Shown: piece after piece, positions 44,863 to 46,827 of the stretch
Layout: the number at the start of each line of letters is the position of its first letter
How positions within the stretch are numbered: the stretch's first letter is position 1
Source: Bacteroidetes bacterium UBA2322
GTDB lineage: Bacteria; Bacteroidota; Bacteroidia; Chitinophagales; UBA2359
Direction: 5' to 3'
NCBI GenBank assembly: GCA_002345145.1
Contig: DDVC01000131.1
Span: 1 to 46,827, forward strand
Length of the DNA: 46,827 nt
Position numbers and translations under genes: made by a program
The notes under the pieces: model-generated
Told to the model about the DNA's origin: nothing
Seen by the model: the letters and a program-made list of their open reading frames with translations, nothing else
Databases searched by the model: none

Positions 44863-45746
44863 TCTGTAATTGCTTGTTTAAGTTGCTGTTGAATTTCGTT
44901 GATTTGACGGGTATGGAGTGTATAACTTTTGGGGTTGCCAACATGATGCAAGACAGTAATAATGGGCTGTATGCCTTTGGCAGTTTGTATGGCACTTACA
45001 TATACGGGCGAAGCAAAGCGAGGATTAGCCGACCCAACGCTTACACCATAATCTCTTCCACGCTTACTATTTACATCATGTGTGGCTTGTCCTATTTTTT
45101 TGGTCAGTTGTGCATCGGCTCGTCCTATGCTAATGCTTTCTATGTACGGATAGGGCGGCTTTTGTTGGGCTAAATACACAATTTCGTTGTTGCGCAGTTG
45201 AAATTTTTGGGGAACAAGGGCTTCAATATGTTCGCAAATGGCATTTAAGGTAGCGGGGTAGTGTTTTTCGTTGGTGATGCGAATGCTACCAAAGCCACGG
45301 CGCATTCGCCCACCAAAGCCGCCTAATACACAACACAAGGGGAATAGGTGTTGCAAAATTTGTTGTGTGGCTTGGTCTTTGCAACGAATAATAACCTGAA
45401 AAGATTGGTGAGATTTGAATGCCATTTTAGAGAAACTTCTATCTTTATGGGGCAGTACGGCTTGTGGCTGGCTTTCTAATGGTTTGGTAGAAACAATTTG
45501 TATGGAGAAACTGCTTTTTCGGTCGGTTGCGCCAAACAATTCACCCTCTCTTGTTCGCAACCCTTTTTTTACTACCTTACCATCTTTATCTTTCTCGTCT
45601 TCTATCCCCAAATGCCCATTCATAGCCCGCCACCAAAAACGCATAGCCCCTTTTATAGACGGCGCGCGAAGTTCGGGCGTAGTGCCATCCGCCCCACTCA
45701 AAAACATGGGTGTGATAGTTTCGCAGGTAAAAGTAATGCTGTGCAT
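44859..45746 (-). CDS. cmr1: Cmr1-type RAMP protein, copy a (Cas7 family)
   Basis: The 295-residue protein starts MHSITFTCETITPMFLSGAD (ATG 45746; the upstream extension would need TTG). It has the Cmr1 signature RAPSIKGAMRFWWRA, FGATDRKSSFSIQI, and the glycine loop VLGGFGGRMRRGFGSI (140-155). The frame is intact to the stop, so both cmr1 genes could be expressed. It is the first gene of the cmr1-ptuA-ptuB unit, with a Bacteroidota -7 box upstream. Unlike copy b it lacks the three-Cys cluster. Confidence 0.85.
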   Translation of the reverse strand: MHSITFTCETITPMFLSGADGTTPELRAPSIKGAMRFWWRAMNGHLGIEDEKDKDGKVVKKGLRTREGELFGATDRKSSFSIQIVSTKPLESQPQAVLPHKDRSFSKMAFKSHQSFQVIIRCKDQATQQILQHLFPLCCVLGGFGGRMRRGFGSIRITNEKHYPATLNAICEHIEALVPQKFQLRNNEIVYLAQQKPPYPYIESISIGRADAQLTKKIGQATHDVNSKRGRDYGVSVGSANPRFASPVYVSAIQTAKGIQPIITVLHHVGNPKSYTLHTRQINEIQQQLKQAITE

Positions 45747-45841
45747 AGTGGTAGTAGTTATTTTCCGGGGCAATTATACAAAATGTTTACCAAACCAAGT
45801 AGTTTATAGCGTGTTTTTTTTTTGTTTCTAACTAAATTTTT
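45625..45841 (-). repeat. Direct repeat copy 1: cmr1 leader plus first ~40 codons
   Basis: This is the partner of 42355-42565. The pair bounds a ~3.27-kb unit made of the cmr1-a body, ptuA and ptuB. Similarity covers the noncoding leader and the start of cmr1 only. Confidence 0.85.
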
Positions 45842-45842
45842 G

Positions 45843-45850
45843 CAAAGTTA
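45843..45850 (-). promoter_or_regulatory. Bacteroidota -7 box candidate (cmr1-a/ptuAB)
   Basis: On the minus strand the sequence TAACTTTG fits TAnnTTTG and lies about 97 bases before the cmr1-a ATG, just outside the repeated leader. The second repeat copy lacks it, so cmr1-b would need read-through or another promoter. Confidence 0.4.
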
Positions 45851-45923
45851 TTGGCGTTGTGCGATGCTTTTACTGTTGCTTGTTAATAAAACTTTACTAT
45901 GAGAACGCAGAAAAAGGTATTTT

Positions 45924-46274
45924 TTAGGCAAAATTCTCAAGCATTTTGTTGATTTGTTCTTTAAAAGGAGGCAGGTCTTTTTGGATAATTTGCCACAACA
46001 TGCTTGGAATTACGCCAAAGTACTCATGAATAAGCAAGTTTCGCAATGCTACAATTTTTGCCCAAGGTATTTCGCTATATTGGGTTCGCATTGCACTATA
46101 TAAGTTGTTTGCTGCTTCTCCAATAATTTCCAACTGTCGGCATACGGCATTAAGCAGAATGATATTTTTTGCAAATTCTTCATAGTGTTTGTTTTGTAAC
46201 CAATCTTCAAGATTGGTCAGCGCTTGTAAAATATGTTGTAAACGAAGTTTATCTCCGGGCTTGTTACCTCTCAT
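45924..46274 (-). CDS. hepT: HepT-like HEPN toxin (DUF86)
   Basis: The 116-residue all-helical protein has the DUF86/HepT motif RNLLIHEYF (Arg78, His83, Tyr85), the R-x4-H-x-Y RNase signature. In MntA-HepT pairs HepT is an RNase toxin that is silenced when MntA adds AMP to the Tyr of this motif. Its start overlaps the end of mntA by 11 bases. The pair lies directly upstream of the cmr1-a promoter and reads toward it. Confidence 0.85.
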   Translation of the reverse strand: MRGNKPGDKLRLQHILQALTNLEDWLQNKHYEEFAKNIILLNAVCRQLEIIGEAANNLYSAMRTQYSEIPWAKIVALRNLLIHEYFGVIPSMLWQIIQKDLPPFKEQINKMLENFA

Positions 46275-46554
46275 ACAGTAACACTTTTTGCTGTTCCACA
46301 GTAGTACGAATGAACTCAGATAAACCTTCTATCGGGACTAAGTCCACTTTTTTTTGCAACAATTTTTCCATATCCCAAAGCACATCAAAATAACGCAACC
46401 CGATATGTTGGTTGTAGTCGAATTCCACCAAAATATCCACATCGCTGTTTTCATCTGCTGTTCCGGTAGCATAAGACCCAAAAAGCCATGCCCTTAGAAT
46501 GGGTTGTGTGCTTAAATAGGCTTTTATGTTTTCTATGTTTAGGGTAGGTGTCAT
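46264..46554 (-). CDS. mntA: MntA-like minimal nucleotidyltransferase antitoxin
   Basis: The 96-residue protein has the polymerase-beta-type motif GSYATGTADENSDVD (Gly26, Ser27, Asp38, Asp40) and a later VDLVP strand with the third Asp. It would AMPylate HepT and neutralise it. ATG at 46554 was chosen; the longer frame needs TTG and would run into the upstream inverted repeat. Confidence 0.85.
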   Translation of the reverse strand: MTPTLNIENIKAYLSTQPILRAWLFGSYATGTADENSDVDILVEFDYNQHIGLRYFDVLWDMEKLLQKKVDLVPIEGLSEFIRTTVEQQKVLLYER

Positions 46555-46600
46555 GGCTTGTTTAAAATTTTGAGTGAGGTACTGCTCCGGCTTTGTTTTC

Positions 46601-46634
46601 AAACCTATAAGGTTTTCGTAACCCTTATAGGTTT
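46601..46634. repeat. 12-base inverted repeat upstream of mntA
   Basis: AAACCTATAAGG and its exact complement flank a 10-base loop, 47 bases before the mntA ATG. It may be an operator, a terminator-like hairpin or a dispersed palindrome. Confidence 0.65.
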
Positions 46635-46827
46635 AGGTTAGTAACAAAGCATTCGCCTCTTCTTTCCATATCCCGTTCCGCCGCCGCAATTATACAAAAC
46701 ATTCCCCACTCCACACAAAAAAAGAAAAGTTTTTTGCCGTACCGCAACGCTGCAAAGTTACCGCACCACGCACTGAAAAAACTGAAAAATTTTGAAAAAA
46801 TAAAAAATTTCTGAAAAATTTCAGATT

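Overview
The window looks like a chromosomal segment of a Bacteroidota bacterium, possibly a Chitinophagales- or Saprospirales-like lineage (inferred from gene types only). The evidence is a type A T9SS sorting domain, a CUB/anchor-L/Ig-like repeat adhesin, an OmpA/PD40/SPOR-like protein, a DUF5074-like lipoprotein, a kdsC-ubiA-maf cluster, futalosine-pathway MqnA, and several TAnnTTTG-type -7 boxes upstream of genes.

Layout. Positions 1-4126 (minus strand) hold the N-terminal part of a very large secreted repeat adhesin that runs off the left edge. Positions 4400-30380 are mostly housekeeping and surface genes: mqnA, a GlmM-type phosphohexomutase, a beta-propeller lipoprotein, a 1159-aa caspase-lipase fusion, a haem-copper oxidase subunit III, an OmpA-family protein, tRNA-Arg(TCT), a T9SS cargo protein, an aldehyde dehydrogenase, kdsC-ubiA-maf, an esterase, pepA, an unknown helical protein, a YadA-head-like/S74 protein and bioF.

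From about 30390 to the right edge every gene lies on the minus strand and the region is a defence island. Its core is a type III-B (Cmr) CRISPR-Cas effector operon: two cmr1 genes, cas10/cmr2 (no HD domain, intact GGDD cyclase motif), cmr3, cmr4, cmr5 and cmr6. Around it are a CARF-HEPN RNase (Csx1 type), a second CARF effector with a C-terminal PD-(D/E)XK nuclease-like domain, a small Csx20-like candidate ring nuclease, a YhcG/DUF1016 nuclease, two proteins of unknown role, and a MntA-HepT toxin-antitoxin pair. No cas1, cas2, cas6 or CRISPR array is visible, so adaptation and crRNA processing must come from elsewhere.

The most unusual part is 40.8-45.9 kb. A Septu pair (ptuA ATPase, ptuB HNH nuclease) is joined to the first cmr1 by 4-bp start/stop overlaps. 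The cmr1-ptuA-ptuB unit is bounded by two ~215-bp direct repeats, each carrying the cmr1 leader and about the first 40 codons of cmr1. Recombination between them would remove ptuAB and leave one complete cmr1. Just downstream, a 44-codon ORF carries a diverged copy of the cas10 N-terminus, coupled to a nuclease-like gene that precedes the intact cas10. The locus therefore reads as a mosaic in which a Septu system has been built into a cyclic-oligoadenylate-signalling CRISPR operon. All assignments come from reading the sequence and recalled family motifs; no search was run.
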